Origin: Phalacrocorax aristotelis | Lineage: Eukaryota > Chordata > Aves > Suliformes > Phalacrocoracidae | Length of the DNA stretch: 64,000 nt | Direction: 5' to 3' | Assembly: GCF_949628215.1 (NCBI RefSeq) | Contig: NC_134281.1 | Location: 14,766,501 to 14,830,500 of the forward strand | Shown: one piece after another, positions 25,801-40,800 of the stretch | Position numbering within the stretch: position 1 is the stretch's first letter | Layout of the letters: every line of letters begins with the position of its first letter | The notes under the pieces: model-generated | What the model was told of the DNA's origin: nothing | What the model saw: only the letters and a program-made list of their open reading frames with translations | Databases searched by the model: none | Position numbers and translations under genes: made by a program

Positions 25801-28800
25801 TTTTCTATGGAACCAACTACTGCATTTTGTATGTACAAGTTAAATCTAAAGGGTGTAGTCTTGCTCTCCTTTGAGACCTGTTGCACCAAAAACCTCAAGT
25901 ACTCTGAATTTTTTCATGTATCTGTGGTCTCCAGCTGGCATCCAAAATACTTAGTAAAGATGGGTGATTGAGATAGCTTAAAAGAATATGAAAATAAGAA
26001 GAGACATAATAGTTTACCATTGAAAATAGCCTAAGGCTAAGCAGGTATTTGAGGGTTGAATTTAAACACAAAAAATATTTAATAGACACTTACTGCTTAT
26101 ATCCAGTTTATTTTCAAATAAAATAATACTTTTTTTCCTGTAGGTAATATATCCTCCACATTCAAAACTCACAGATAAAGAGGTAAGCCATGGTTGCTGT
26201 ATAAGTACATAATTTGTTTTTAGTTTAGTAATTTCAGGAGATATAATGGCTCTCTTTTCTTTTTCCCCACCCTTTAGAAAACCAATATATGCTATTTGTC
26301 TTTTCCAGATTCTAATTCAGGTGAGTGCTTCCTTCACTCCGTAGTTGTCAGCTGTTGGACTAAGCTCTGTTAAAAAAGATAGAATTTGACAGTATAAATT
26401 AATGGTTTTAGATTAAATACTTATACGAATATCTTAATATTACAATACAGACAAGTTGCAAATAAGGTTAAATATAAAACTAATTGTCTGTGTTGCAGTA
26501 AGGTCAGAGAACTCTTTATTTTATGTAAATGAAATATCAGGATGTGAATGTGTAAGACCTTCCAGGTGACACACATGCGCATGTTACAGAATACTTTGCA
26601 AGAGAAGAATGAACATCTTGATCTCGCTTTTAAACAAAATAACAACATTGTAACTATGGAGAAGTGTAGGCACAGGATTTGAATGGTTCAAATGGAAGGG
26701 ATATGGAACCATCTTCTCATGAAGGAGTAAATGTATATTTTCTAAATTTGTAAAAGCAAACCTGACTTTTAAATTCAAAAGCATTTAGAAAGAACAGTTA
26801 TGAAAGGAAAACTTAGGCTATCTTGTGTCTTCTGTATTCTTGATGCCTCTGTTGCTGTCTGTGGTCCTGCTTACTAAATTCTTCTTTAGTGTAAACTTCT
26901 ACTGTTCCCCTGCCAAAGAGAAGTTGGAGGCATGTGGCTGATGGCTTGGACCACCTGCAAAAAATATATGGCAGAAGTACAGACACTTCCTTTTACATTT
27001 ATTTCTTTACAAAAGTCAAAACCTGTAGTAACAGAATTTTCCCTGTATCTGCTCTTACTCTGTGCTGTTTGTCGCTCTGCAGCATAACAACTCTGATATG
27101 GAGGGATGCAGATGTGTGCTTTTAATATGTGTGTGATAATTTTACAAATATCTTGGCTTATTTTCCCCCTTTGTCTTAATGTTATTAAAATGAAGATATT
27201 TTCTCTGTTCTCGATATCCTGTATGTAAATAGAGGAAGAGCTTCTTTCTGTTATTGAAGGAGAAGATGAGTTGACTGTATCTTCTTACTTTCATTGTTAA
27301 TGGTTATAAATCTGTCCAACCATCAAAAGGTGTATTGAAGGTACAAATAATGCGTTAGGAACAAAGGCTGACTTTTTAATTGTGGGGTTTCTTTTTTTTT
27401 TTTTTTTTTTTTTAAATAAGAGTGGTAATAAAGTTATTTTAGGCAGAATAGGTATATGTAAGGAGGGTTTACTTTCAGGAGGAAAAAATCCCCCCTTTTT
27501 GCTTTTTATAATATCCCCATTAAGGTTCTTGATCATGGTTGGTAGGCTGAAGTTACAAATGATATAGAGGGATTACCTAGGTAAAACCTGTGTTCTGTAA
27601 ATCAGCTGGGAGTGTATGCTGTTATGATTTATTTTTCCATCGTAGGCCATAATATAAAAAGAAAACCTTTGTGTAATATAGCAGTGAAGAAAGTTACTAG
27701 CTGGCAGCTAAATTTGATCAGTAACTTTTTTTTTCTTTTTTAAGTATAAATAGGTGTCATTCTAGGACTGGTAGCGGCTATGAATTATGGGGGGGGAATG
27801 ATTTTATAAGGTACTAGATAATAACACTTGTGTTTAAGCTAAGTTTCCTAGTAGTTATCTTTAAAATAATGCTTTTGCCTTTTTTGCCTGGATAGTTGTA
27901 TAAAGAATAGACATTTACCAATCTTTTCAAATTCTACATACCAGAATAGCTTGTTACATAAGAAGCCATCATATTCGGAATGACATTTCAACCTATTAAT
28001 GATAAAGGGTATTTTACTTTGAGGTCTTCTGTGTATAGCTTATTATAATAGCCGCTTTTTTTTTTCCTTCTTCTTTGAATGAGGAAACTAGCTATGAAAA
28101 CTTGGAGCAAATATTTAGTGCTTTGTTATTGGCATATGCTGTAGTTTTTCTTGTTATGATTGGATCCATATTGCCACACACTTGCTTTCATTACCTGTTT
28201 GAATTGAATGGTTATCCCATCACACAGCATTTTCCTGGTTTTGGTTTTGTCTTGGTGCATTGTGGGTTTCCACAATTTATTAATCCACACTGCCAGTTGC
28301 CCAGCCAGTGAATTTGACGTAGGATTTGAGCTGTCTGTGTTTGCTGTAGCAGTATGTATGTGGCTGAAAGAGAAGATGAAATTGAGCTCTTAAGTCTGAA
28401 AAATGGTTATCTGGAGAATGGAGCAGCACTGGCTGGTGTCAGACAGGACAGCTGTGAAGAGTTCAGATGATCAGTAGTGATTTTTTTTTTTCCCCTGGAG
28501 GTCTTTGCAAATTATGTCCAAAAGATGTAAGAACAAAGCACTTATGAAGGAGTTAAATTCAATATGGAGAAGCAGGTGTCCTTTGCCAGCCGGAGACTTA
28601 CTGCTGTAACAGTAGCTGTAAGTTGAATAGTAGATTGGTTTTTATAGTCACTTACATGAACGTTTACATTGTTACAGTGAAGGTAGTCTGCTTACCACAG
28701 GTTGGCAATGCTCAGGAGGTTGTCTTTCAATTGTTAATGTTCATGTTAGTAACACTACATTCCGAAGGGACTTTTTTTTACAGGTTTGCTAGAATGAGTA

Positions 28801-31800
28801 ATGTACCTGCGTGCTCTTAAGATTCTAACCGCCCCCCTTATCACTGTTCTCGAGAACAGTACATTCTGTTCAGCTTAAATAGCATCTACTTGAACTAAAA
28901 GGGAAGAAGGTCCAAAAACCTTTAACAACATTTGTAATGGCGAGAACACAGCTGTGAGAGTGTCAGTGATACAAGTTCTGATACTTCAGTTCTTATGTTC
29001 CACCTGGAGAAAGTTTCTTCAATATCTGACATAAACTTAGCCAAAACTTATTTTGGGACTGTAAATGGTCAATATACTTAGTTCTGTTTTTATTTCAGAA
29101 ATTAATTTTGATAGAAATGAAGGGAAACTTTGCTCCTTGGGAGTATTACTAGGAAGTAACTGCAGAAAACAGAGTGAAACTGAGTATTAGTTTTGCAACT
29201 TTCTGAAATACTGAGTCTTAGGCCTGCACATGGAGTTATAAGAGATCAGCATAATATACTCTTACGGTGTGACTTCTGTATTAACCACTTGGTGTCAGGA
29301 AACAGTTAAGTGCAGTCAGTCAACTGACAGCCAATGACATGTTAACATAATCAGACCTATATAGGCAGACCAAGAAAATGTATAATAACAGTTGGAGGAC
29401 AGCCATTAGGAGAGTGGCTTAAGGACATGACAGTCTAATGAACTCACCGTGAGGCAGAGTGACTTTTTTTTTCTTGTCAAAGGTAGGCTATTTACTATTG
29501 CCAAAGATACCAAATCGTTCACTTATACAAATACAAATATATAAATGGTTGCAATAGCAGGGCACAATAGCAGTGCAAGATGAATGAACCGAAACTATTT
29601 TACCTGTTTGCCTGTAGACAAGTCCTCATGTTAAACAAGACTCAAACTCAGAACACTGTCTATTTGTTGTTTATCTCATCCCCCTACATAGGTTGCCTTG
29701 GGGACACACAGTTTTGTTTTAGATTTCGACGGTCTCCTGGAAGGAAGGTCTCATTGTGTTGTTTTCTGGACCAATTGGACAGAGATCTGCCAGTTTACTT
29801 AAAGGTTGGAAATAAGAAAAAATGAAGTTAATTTCTTCTGGGTAATGTTAATTTATGGGTCTTCACAGTTAAATTTAATGGTAGAAAAACAAAATCTCTG
29901 AACTGGATGTCCTGAAAGACAAAGCTCAGCAAATGTTTTTTATTATCATGTCATTATCATAATAGTTAACAGAACTAATTATTAGTTAATTATTCTTTAA
30001 GTTTCTTTCACTACTTGTTTTGAACTGCAAGAAATTAAATTGAAGAGCAGACCTATTTTGCTACTGACTAAAAACCTGTCGATGAAATTGTAAAAACCAT
30101 TACTGTACTGGAAATCTGAAGTGCTTTATAACGTAAAAAAAAAAAGTTAAGATGTCTCTCTCTGTTTCCACCCTTCATTTTTTGAAGATGGAGCAGTTGT
30201 CTAACAGTGGTAGTGGCCAAAAAGTTGTTCTCACCATGTCCTTATGGAATATTGAGGCCTTTATGCTAGTGGGAGTCTGATTCTTAAGCTCAATTTAGAT
30301 CTGTTTATGTGGCAAATAGTTGAATTCCTGTTTGTAGGAAGGATGAATCTGATGTTTTGTCTTTGAAATGTGAGAGCATGCTTCCTTAATGCTCCAATAA
30401 TCTTTTATAGAACTAACATATTGAAAGACTAGTTTTTATCTTTTCAAGTCAGGGCTTTAAGGTTTTTAACTGCTAAAATCTTTTCAGTTCTACTTTGCAA
30501 AATTATGAGTCTTGATTTATTCCTCAGGAAATTAATTCTATTTTCGCTTTCATGGTGTGTCAGGGGAATGTAGACGTAAAAATAGTAAAGCCAGAAAGCA
30601 CAGCTGTTCCCACACACTGCTGTTTTCTTTTTGAAGTACTTACTAAAAAAATAATGTCAGTAAACAGAGTAATCCTTCCAGTTTATTGTATCTACTCAAC
30701 TTTGGAGCTTGCAGGGAAATTAGCTTTTTAAAATGCATATTGAATGCTTCAGAAAGAAGGGCAGTATCAGGTTGTTGCGTTGAATTCTTTCCTTTCTTTT
30801 GCAGAAAGATCCAGCGTACTACTATGGCTATGTATATTTCAGACAAGTTCGAGACAAATCATTAAAAAGAGGCTATTTCCAGAAGGTAATTTCAGCTCTC
30901 TTAGGAGAATAATAATTTGGAAATTAATTACTTTTCAGTGACCTCAGAGGAGCAGAAAGAGTATCTTGCTCTCTTAACTAAATTCACTGTTGATTTATAG
31001 TGAATTGGTCTAATTTTACATCAGCTATGCTTTGTTCCAGCTGCACTGTCAGAACAGAATTTTTTTGTGTGTTTAAAAACAAGAAGTTGGGAACTGCTGG
31101 GAGTTGTTTCCTTGCAGTTGCCTATAGTCAAATGTGTGGTTGGCTTGCATCTGTGGGAAAAATCACACTTGACGTTCTCTCAGGATAGCCAGTAGAACTG
31201 CAATAGAACTGAGGGAAAGGGTTAACTTAAAATTTTGTTTTTGTTTTGTTACTCTTTTTTCTAGTCACTGGTCCTCATCAGCAAACTACCTTATGTCCAT
31301 CTCTTTCGCACCATGCTTAAGCAAATAGCACCAGAATATTTTGAAAAAAGTGAAGCTTTCCTGGAAGCAGGTAGTGGAACTATTATGTTGTTCTGGAAGA
31401 GCTCCTATATTTCTTCAACAGAAGTATGTGATATTAACAAAAAATGCTGTTGCTTTCTAGTTTGCATTTCTGTCTTCTTACAGGGTAGAGGGTTGAAACT
31501 TTAGCAAACTAGCGTGATTTCTAGATCATTGACCAGAGCTAAACTAATTTTGGATCCTCCCTGGGAGAGTTGAAGTTCCCCCCTAAAAAACATCTAGGGT
31601 TTTGTTGCATGTTTCAGGACCAGCTGCTCAGCCTAAGCGGCTGATGGCAATCCTTTGTGCTCTTCACAAATGGAGTCCTTTTGGGCATTCTGACAACTTC
31701 TCTTAAGCAATTGTACAAATGTCATCTTGTATGGGGTTTGTTTTGTTTGTTTTGTTTCTGGTTTTGTTTTTGTTTTTTGACCAAAAGGAAGAAGCAGCAG

Positions 31801-34800
31801 AGCAGCACTGGTAACAGGTGTCTCAGCCGTACAGTAGAACTTTAAGAGCCAGAGAGGGCCAACTGGGAAAGTTATTCACTCTTTGCCCAGAAGTGCTGTG
31901 TTCTTTGTACTGTGTCTGCCCTGTATAACATTCGTGGGTTTGGCTTCACTGAGCAGCAATTTGTGGAAACCATTCTTGATGAAGGAATTGTATTTTTAAT
32001 CACCTGTAGATAAATAGGGGTTTTTGACAGGTTGTATTATGAACAGAAGAAGCTAGACAGCTAGCTTTTTCTTTAACTACTTGTGTTTCTTTTCTACAGT
32101 AGCTAATGTACATAAATGTGTGTGTTCTCTCAAAGTTTCTTAATCTGTACTTTCATCATTTCTCATACAACATTTCTTCAACTAATTGCGAGTCTAGTTG
32201 CTACAAAAAATGGAAGATGAGGATACTGTTTTCTTCCAAAGAAAAACCTTATAGTTCTAATGAAATAATACATTAAGAATGTCAAAAAAGCCGTAAAATG
32301 TTTTTAGAGCTTAGAATGATCAAGAGATAAGTAGAACAACAGTTCTAATTTAAAATTGCAGTGTACACAAAGCTGGATACAATATCATGGGTTATAGCAT
32401 ATATAAAGTAATTATAAATTATAATTTTTTTCTCTCTAAGTTTGTAGCGATGTTGATCGTTGGCCACCACCAATTCCAGGGAAAATATTGCATTTGCCTA
32501 TTATGGGTATTATAATGAAGGTAAATACTCCTGCACTTATTTTTCTCTGAGGGTGTTTTGCCCTCTCTTTACTTTATAGGTACTCACTGTTTTCTGCCTT
32601 GTTTTCAGTGTCTCATACTTCAGAACAGGAATAGATGTACACTCCAATCAGAGTGAAGGTCTGGGAGATCTTAATCAGGTTCCTGGACTGGGGGGAGGAG
32701 GGGCGGATCTTTTCTGGTGCATAGGTTAACATGTACCTTTTGTAGATACTAAAAAGCGATGTTTCAATACAACTACTAATTGTAGTGTCTGTATTAGCCT
32801 TCTGGAATACGCATTCTAGGAGACTTTAATGCTAATTATATGTGGCAAATCAAACGTTAAGTGACACTTCAAAATACTGAGAATTAAGTTCCAGTCAAGC
32901 AAATTAAATCTATTGATGAAAATCATTCTTGTGTCTGAAGTTTGACAAGTAAAAATATTTTCTGGCTTACACACCAGAAATGAGTTTCTTGGTCTGTGGA
33001 TAATTTTCAGTGAAAGTGAAATATTTCTGAAGAAAGCTATTAAGATGTATCTAGTGCATGGGGAGGAACTGTAGAGGTGAAGAACTGGGCCTCTGGGAAC
33101 CATAGCATGTTCATATGAAATGTAATTAAATGCATCTGATGGATTCAGAGGTCACTGTCAGGTTCTTAGCAGGTACTCTCAAGTTTATGGGTAGACATGT
33201 GTACATCAAGGAGAGGAAGGAGAAGTTTCTGAAACTGTTCTGAAAGCTCAGATTTAATAAAGCAGTGTTCTGGATGCTGGATGGTAATGATGAGTGTCAG
33301 ATAGGTCTTGTTTGTCTATTCCCTGCATTTATCTTATCAGTAATCCTTATCTGTGAGAGGTGAAATGGTGTTCCTAAACTGAGTGAGGCCATAATTACTG
33401 TTGTCACGGATATTGTCCCTGGTGGTTGGGTTTTTGTTTTGGTTTGGTTTTGTGGGGGTTTTGGGTTTTTTGGGTTTTTTTTTTTCCTCTTTACACTGCT
33501 TGGGCAGGCGGTTTTAATTGTTGTGTATAAATTACACCCATTTGGGTCACCAGCCTCAATATGATGAAATTTGTGCTACTCAAGACTTACACATGCAGAC
33601 TGTGAGGTCAGAAAACTATATTTGTTGTTCAGCCTATTTGGATCCTGCGTCATACCCACCAGGATGTCTGATGTTTTAGGAGAGGATTTTTTCTAAAAGT
33701 AATTCTGTACTACCTTAAAATCCCATAACCCTATTTCTCTCCAACATTTAAACATACTGTTATTGAAATTATTGTAATAGTTGTGACTAGTGTTATCGAG
33801 TCTTTCTTAACTGAAGTATAGCTTTCATATTCTAATATTCAATTTTCAGTGCAGTACTACATAGTATTGCATATTGATTCCTGTAGCAATGATCTGTAGT
33901 CTTCAGCTATGTATTCATTGTTATGTGGATGTTCTATAGAGTAAATAACACATCCTACTGTAGTGTAGCCTCTTTAAATGTTACATCTTATCTGTAAGTC
34001 AGCATTTTAATTTTCTGCTGAATTTGATACCGGGGAAAAAAATTATCTTTCTCTTTCTTTCAAAGTTGCGGATTCCAACATATCGTGACAAGCCTGGAAC
34101 AACGCCAATAGTACAGAATATGCACCAGGTAGAGATAAGATACTTCTGTTGTGTATAACCCCAAGACAAAGCTAAATATCTGCCTTAATTCTTTTAAACG
34201 TCTTCATAAAAGATTGGCAGCAAATCCTCATATACTTTGATAATAATGAAATCCACAGTCTTTGAAACTTGGAGTAGAGGAGTCCAGAGTTGGATTCTTC
34301 ACAGAAAAGGTATTCTAACCCACTTATCCCAAGTAGTTTAGAAGAGGGATGTCCAGCTCCTGGAAGAGGATAGTTGGCTGACAAAATTACTGAACTTGAA
34401 CATGCTTTTAATGGGTGAAACTATACTAAACTGGGGCTTTTTTTGTGGATGAAAACTGCATTAAAAATCTTTAGCTACAGAAAATTGATATAAAACAAAC
34501 CTATCTGTGCCTTCATGTGCTGCATGACTGTTGTTTAAAACAGCTTCAGTATTTCATATCTTCTGGACCGGAAGTTGCATGCCTGTAAGTTGTGTGTTGG
34601 GGGAAATCTTGCTTCTAGCACACAAAATTAGTTCCTTGTGGAGATAATGTAGTACGTAGTGCAGTAGTGGTAAATATTGTCTGTAAGCATTTAAGGGCAA
34701 CTATTTCATTTAAACCTAGGTATTCTGCTGACTAAAAAACAAGCATTGCGGTGTCTTTTAGGCAGATGCTCAGATCTCCATGGCTTTACCGACTGTTCAT

Positions 34801-37800
34801 GAAGTAGATCTTTTCAGGTAGGAGTTTGGACTGGTTTATTCCTAGTTGTGAATTCCCACAAGTCAAAGATTTATGATGGTTCCATGGCACACATCTCATA
34901 CCTTGCAAGCTAACATGTATCAGTATTGTTTTTAATATTATTTTTCTGTAAAGCTGGCTAAAAACAATTCAGACAACATGCTGGCTGAAACTGCAATAAA
35001 TAAGCAAGTTCATTAAATGTTCCATTTTACAGGAGTATTTTATATTTTTCAGATTACTATTAAATACTACTACAAACTTTCCTTTTATCCAGTTCTTGAT
35101 CAAATACAGATTACTTCTGGTTATGTTAAGTTTTCTTCTGGTTGTTAAGTGTATTAAAATACCTCAATCTGTTTTTAGGTGTTTCTGTCCAGTGTTCTTT
35201 CACATTCAGATGCTTTGGGAACTAGTATTGCTAGGAGAACCACTTGTTGTGATGGCCCCATCACCATCAGAATCTTCGGAAACAGTCTTGGCACTTGTTA
35301 GGTAAATGTAGTGGAGCTTCCTAACTAATGACCAAGTGAGTCATTGTAGATTGCAGTTGAGTGCAACTTCATTTGATCTGAATATAACGAAGCATTACAA
35401 ACTTTAGATTTGCTTGTTTCTTTCATGAAATTTTGCACTGTATACGTAAAACAAGCCTATCCTCTTTCTACCTTGCAGTTGTATTTCACCATTAAAGTAC
35501 TGCAGTGATTTCAGGCCATACTTTACCATACATGACAGTGAATTCAAAGAATATACAACTCGCACACAAGCCCCGTAAGTAAATTAAACTTTGTTGTGAA
35601 GGTATTACTCAAAGCCACTCTTAGCCATACGTTTGTTTTAAGATACTGCTTAACTGTCTGAATCTCTACCATTAGAGAATACATTTAGACTTCTTATAAA
35701 TAAGATATATCTTACAAAGTGCGTTAATCAGCTGTTTTAAGTTTTCACTCCAGTTAGACAGGATAAAGAAGTTATGAAAAAATGTCATAATTAAACAACG
35801 TTTGAGATTCATACGATACTTGTGCACAGAATAAGAAAAACTGCAAATATGAAAGCAAGAAAAGTTTTGCTTTGCCGTAAGGGTTTGTCTGTGCAACATA
35901 AGCTTTGTAACAGCTCTTTGGGAAATTGTTCTGTAACTGTTTTTATTACTTAAGTAATTACTAAACAAAGTGACTTCTAGAATTCAATATCCGTACAGTT
36001 GTTTTGTAAAGTTAATCCAGTCAGTGTCCTAGTTGAGACATGAGTTTAAAAAGGAAATATTTCTTCACTAAATTTGTTAGAAAAAATGTTGTAAATAATT
36101 CAGAAATTAAGATTCTTTTTTTTAAGAGTGTGAGTCTACAAAAACAATTCTGTTCAAAACTGCTTTAAGGATACACTTTCACCCTTTTTTAAATACTGCT
36201 CTTATTTTGAGAGCATACACCAATATTTCTGATTATGTATTACTAAATGTGACTTTATTTGGGAATGTAGTGCATGTGTTATGTTCATTGATCTTTTTAT
36301 ACACAGTTTTTTTCCTGATGTCTGAACAGGCAGTGGTTGTTGTGTTGGGCTTTTTGTTTGTTTTGTTGGTTTTTTACTGTATTTTTTCCTCTCAACGAAA
36401 TTAGTGTCAGAGATACAGCAGTGGAAAAACATACAAACATAGGCATTATGTTTCAGATTGTATTCCATGGGAATGGTTATGCTGTATGCAATTTAATTTC
36501 TAAAAATAATTCCATGAAGAATTTGGTTTAACTTTAGTAACCCATGGTTAAAAATTGCATCTGCTCCTCTGTAGCAAAATAGAAAACGTTCTTCAGTGTG
36601 TACGTTAGTATTTGAAATAGAGCTAGGATTGCTCTTTCTTAGGGAAAACGAAAAAAAGTTTAGAAAGACTGGAAGTAGGCTTTTAAAGCAGTGGCTCTAA
36701 GAAGGGGAAGAATCCAGATGATGCAGATTCTGTATATTTTATTACCTTTAACGAGAGGGGAGCAAGGGGTATTTTTCATCTTGATGTTTTGATTTATCAT
36801 GCTTTTTCAGAAATCTGTGGTTTAAAATCAGAATTGTTTCTGATAAATATGATAGATTAAGGCTCCTAAAAGTGACCAAATAGACTTGACCAATAGTCTT
36901 GCTGTTATATCACCAGTAGCAGTGAAACAAGATTCCTCATGATTTGCTACCAGTTTACCTTGACCTGGAGAATTATGGGCTTTTGTGTGTGTGTAAATGA
37001 AATCCTTACTTGACTTTAACCCTCCAGTTAGGAAAGGAATGTCAGTTTGCGTACATTGGCTAAAACCAATTGTGTGTGAAACTTGTTTTTTGGTTCCCAC
37101 AAAACAGGCATGAGAAGACTTAATAGTTGTGTTAAGTTAGGCTAGACTTGAGTCATTCTTGGGGAGAATGAGAGTGCCTATTGTTTGGGTTCTTTTGAGG
37201 CTCAGTTTGTTTATTATCTTGATTCTTAAGACATGACCATGAAAAGGGCATAAGATAAAACATAGTAAGTTGATTTTTTCAGAGTACAACAAAGGAATCT
37301 GTTGAGACCTTTTTATGGACAGTGGTCTTTATCATTGTCTTGAAAGAGAGACTGTAAATCATGTATGATAACACTGAAAAATCATGAACAACATTTGCAA
37401 ATCTCAATGAATTTAAATCGGTAATGCAAATGAGTTTAACAGGATTATAGAAACAGCAAAAAAAATAATGACACTGAATTCAGATGAGTAGGGAAAAATA
37501 CGTAGTATCTGGAATAAAATGTTTTCAGGTGAACATGCTTGAACAGCAATAAGACTTGAAGTGATTTTTCTGGTGAAGGTTGAATCAGTGACAAGCAAGA
37601 AAAGACTTCTGAGAAACTGTTAAAATTCGGTGCTGCTCCTTTAAAGATGGATGGAGAGATGAAAATGGCTGTTTCTGTAGACCAGACATTATACTAGGCT
37701 ACAGAGCTGTGTGATCAGACTTTGGTCCTCTCTGTGAATGCTTAGTAAGTTTTTATACATTAAATGTAGTTATAATTAGAAAGTTGAGGGAGGAATGAAA

Positions 37801-40800
37801 GAAATGTTTGTAGGTTAATGTAGAAATTGATGCCCCGTTGCGTCATGATATAGCTGGAAGAACTGAATAAACATTTATTGTTTTTTCTCCCCACCTTGCC
37901 TTGAGAAACAGGAAACTTAAGGATGGTGTCCAGAAAGTGTTAAAATTTGGGATTATTAAAACCAATCTGAAGAAATGAGGATAACCTATTTTAATATGGC
38001 AGTTCCAGTGAGGCTTGCAGTTACACTTTATCCTTAGCTAACATTTTCCTGTAAAATGGGTGACAGCCACTATACTGAAAAATATGTTGATATTTCATCA
38101 TATTAGCGCTATAAATCCCAAATTCTGCAGCCCTATGCTGTAGCAGCAGCCCTATGCTCTTACTGCCTCTTATTCTCCAGGTGTCCCTATGCATCCTTGA
38201 AGCCAGATTCTAATCACAGAGTAGACAGAAAAATCTGACAGGTTGTGAGCTGGGCACAATGCTATCAATTGCTTGTGTTTCATTACTTAATAACTGCTTT
38301 TTAAACAAAGAATGCTAAAGTGTTGGAAAGGAAGTAGAATATTAAGTGTCTCTTTTTCTTAATCATGACTGAGTGGTAGCTCTACAAGAAGGCTCATGCA
38401 AACAGCAGCCATGTTGACATGCACATTCAAGTACTGAGAGTTTGTCATAATCAAGCCTTGAAAAACAGCAATTTGTCTTTCAAATATGGGTCAGATTTCT
38501 GCTCCTTTAAAAAACAAAAAGAACGAAACAAACCCCCAAACGACCACAAACAAAAAAACCGCAACGAAACCAAGCAAACAAACAAAAACTCCAAACCAAA
38601 CAGATAATAAATCAGATAATACCCTGTTCTCATCATTGCAGATGGGTAGAATTTAGCAGAAGATGCTATTTTTATTCACCACTACTGTTTGGACATTAAG
38701 ATACAGTCGTCTTGCTATTTGCTAAAATTTAAAAACTTTGATACAAACAGACTGTGCTCTTACATGCAGCTTAAAATCTAAGTCTTAAATGCAAAATGAA
38801 AATAATAGTTAAGAATTAAAGTTGACCTTTTGTATTCATTAAGACAGAAGTTCTTACTGTCATATTTTAAACATGTCATTATTTTTCTAGACCATCTGTC
38901 ATTCTAGGGGTGACGAATCCTTTTTTTGCTAAAACACTTCAGCACTGGCCTCATATTATCCGAATTGGAGATATTAAACTTCCAGGTAAAGTACAAATAT
39001 CTTCTACAATCCTGTGTGACAAGATCTGTGTGCTTCTTTATAAATAAACATGCATAATTTAGTTCAATTAATTTAGTTTAATACTAACCAAATCCTCATC
39101 GATATAAATCTGTCAGGTGAAATTAGCCTTTTGAGTACTGTATGTCTTGTATTGCCAAATCTAGTATATTAAGTGCCAAAGGTGGTAATACTCATTAGTA
39201 ATAATGTTTTAGCTTTTGCACAATCAGCTTTTGTATCTCTACCAATAAGGCGTTAAAACGGGAAACATAATTTACTACTGATGTTAATTTTAGGATGAGT
39301 AGAATGTAATAAATCTGCACTGCACAGCAAGTGCACAGAAAGTAAAATCCATATGAAAGCTAAGTTTGAATGTGACAATAATATAAAAAGTTGTTGACAG
39401 TATTTTGATAATATATTTCTAATCTGGCAATATTCCAGTAATTACTAATTGTTCAAGTTGGACTATTTCCTTACATGACTGAGCAGAATTTCAATGTAAT
39501 CTCTGGATAACATGTCAATTGCTAGCCTGTAATAAAATACTGCAGTACTCTAATTATTAGATGAAATTCCCAAATGCAGCTGTTTGCTGTGACAGGTTCA
39601 CTATTCTGTTCTGAAAGTGGGAATGCAGAAATATGCATTTAGGATAATACACCATGAAATTCATTTTTGTAGAATAAGTTACATTCGATTTCTGAATACA
39701 CCAAATTAATTATGGATTATGTACTGTGTTCAATATAATTAGGCAAGGTTTTGCTTTAAAATATCATGCCTGTCCATGCTTCAGAATACCTGTGGGGGTT
39801 TGGGGTTGTGTGTGTGGGAGTTACATAGCTGCTGTGTAGTTAAGGTTTGGAAAATAGAATTTTAATTCAACTATTAAACCTCTGCAAAGCCATATACACA
39901 GGTTGCCTTCAAATTCGATACACAGTTTCAAGTATGAAATTCTAAAGTTTTGGTGCAGCTATGTGAAATGCTTATTCAGGAAGTTCTGAGGATGTATCTG
40001 TCTGACCTGCCTTTAAAAATTGAAGTTTTATTTCCTTAGGGACAAAGAGAGGGCTTGTCACTTTTGTTGTTTGTTTTTTTAATTTTTCCTTTTCTCCCCA
40101 CTCTGCAGTTTCAATAGCAATTTATACTATTACCTTTTCTGAAGTCGAGCATCCAACTAGATCCAAGAGGAAGTTTCTGCTGAGGCTGCAAGACTGGTAG
40201 CAGAGTTTAGGGTCTTCTGGCTGGAGAGGGATATATTTGAAAAACAAAACAAAAACTTAGTTTGGCCTATGAAAAAGGAGACTTAAATTCATTCTCTCAC
40301 AACACTTAGTCCATAGCTACTGTTTTAATTTCTTATATACAATTTTTATTTTGGCCAGGGTACTAAAGATTTGTTCCTGAAAGCGTTTACCCTAAGGGAA
40401 CAAAGGAAGATGGAATACAATTTGAAATTAATGAAACAGTTGTTCACGGCTATGTAGTTAGTATTTTTCTTCGGCTGCTTTGATTCAGAAGGTTGTCCTT
40501 TTTTTTGTTTGTTTTGGGGAGTTTGGTTTTGGTTTGTTTTTCTTTTCCACAGGGAACACTTAAATAAAGTGAAAAGCCTTTATGCTGTTGTTCATATGTT
40601 TACTGGATGTTTCTGGATATATACTTGGATGCTTGTCAGTGTTTCTAATGCTTCTCACAATATTAGATACTTTCTTTTAGAAGACTATCTTTTTCTGAAA
40701 ATCAGTGCAATATATAGCACATTAACTGTAGTATCTAGTAAAAGGGATGGATATTTCAAGTAAGGTGGCTTTAAATGTTTTGGCAGGTGAAGTTCCAAAG

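Noticed and set aside
29281-29420. A CCAAT plus TATATA arrangement in DENND6A intron 3 that looks like a solo LTR promoter.
   Set aside because: No TG...CA termini, target-site duplication or known LTR similarity could be seen; likely chance.
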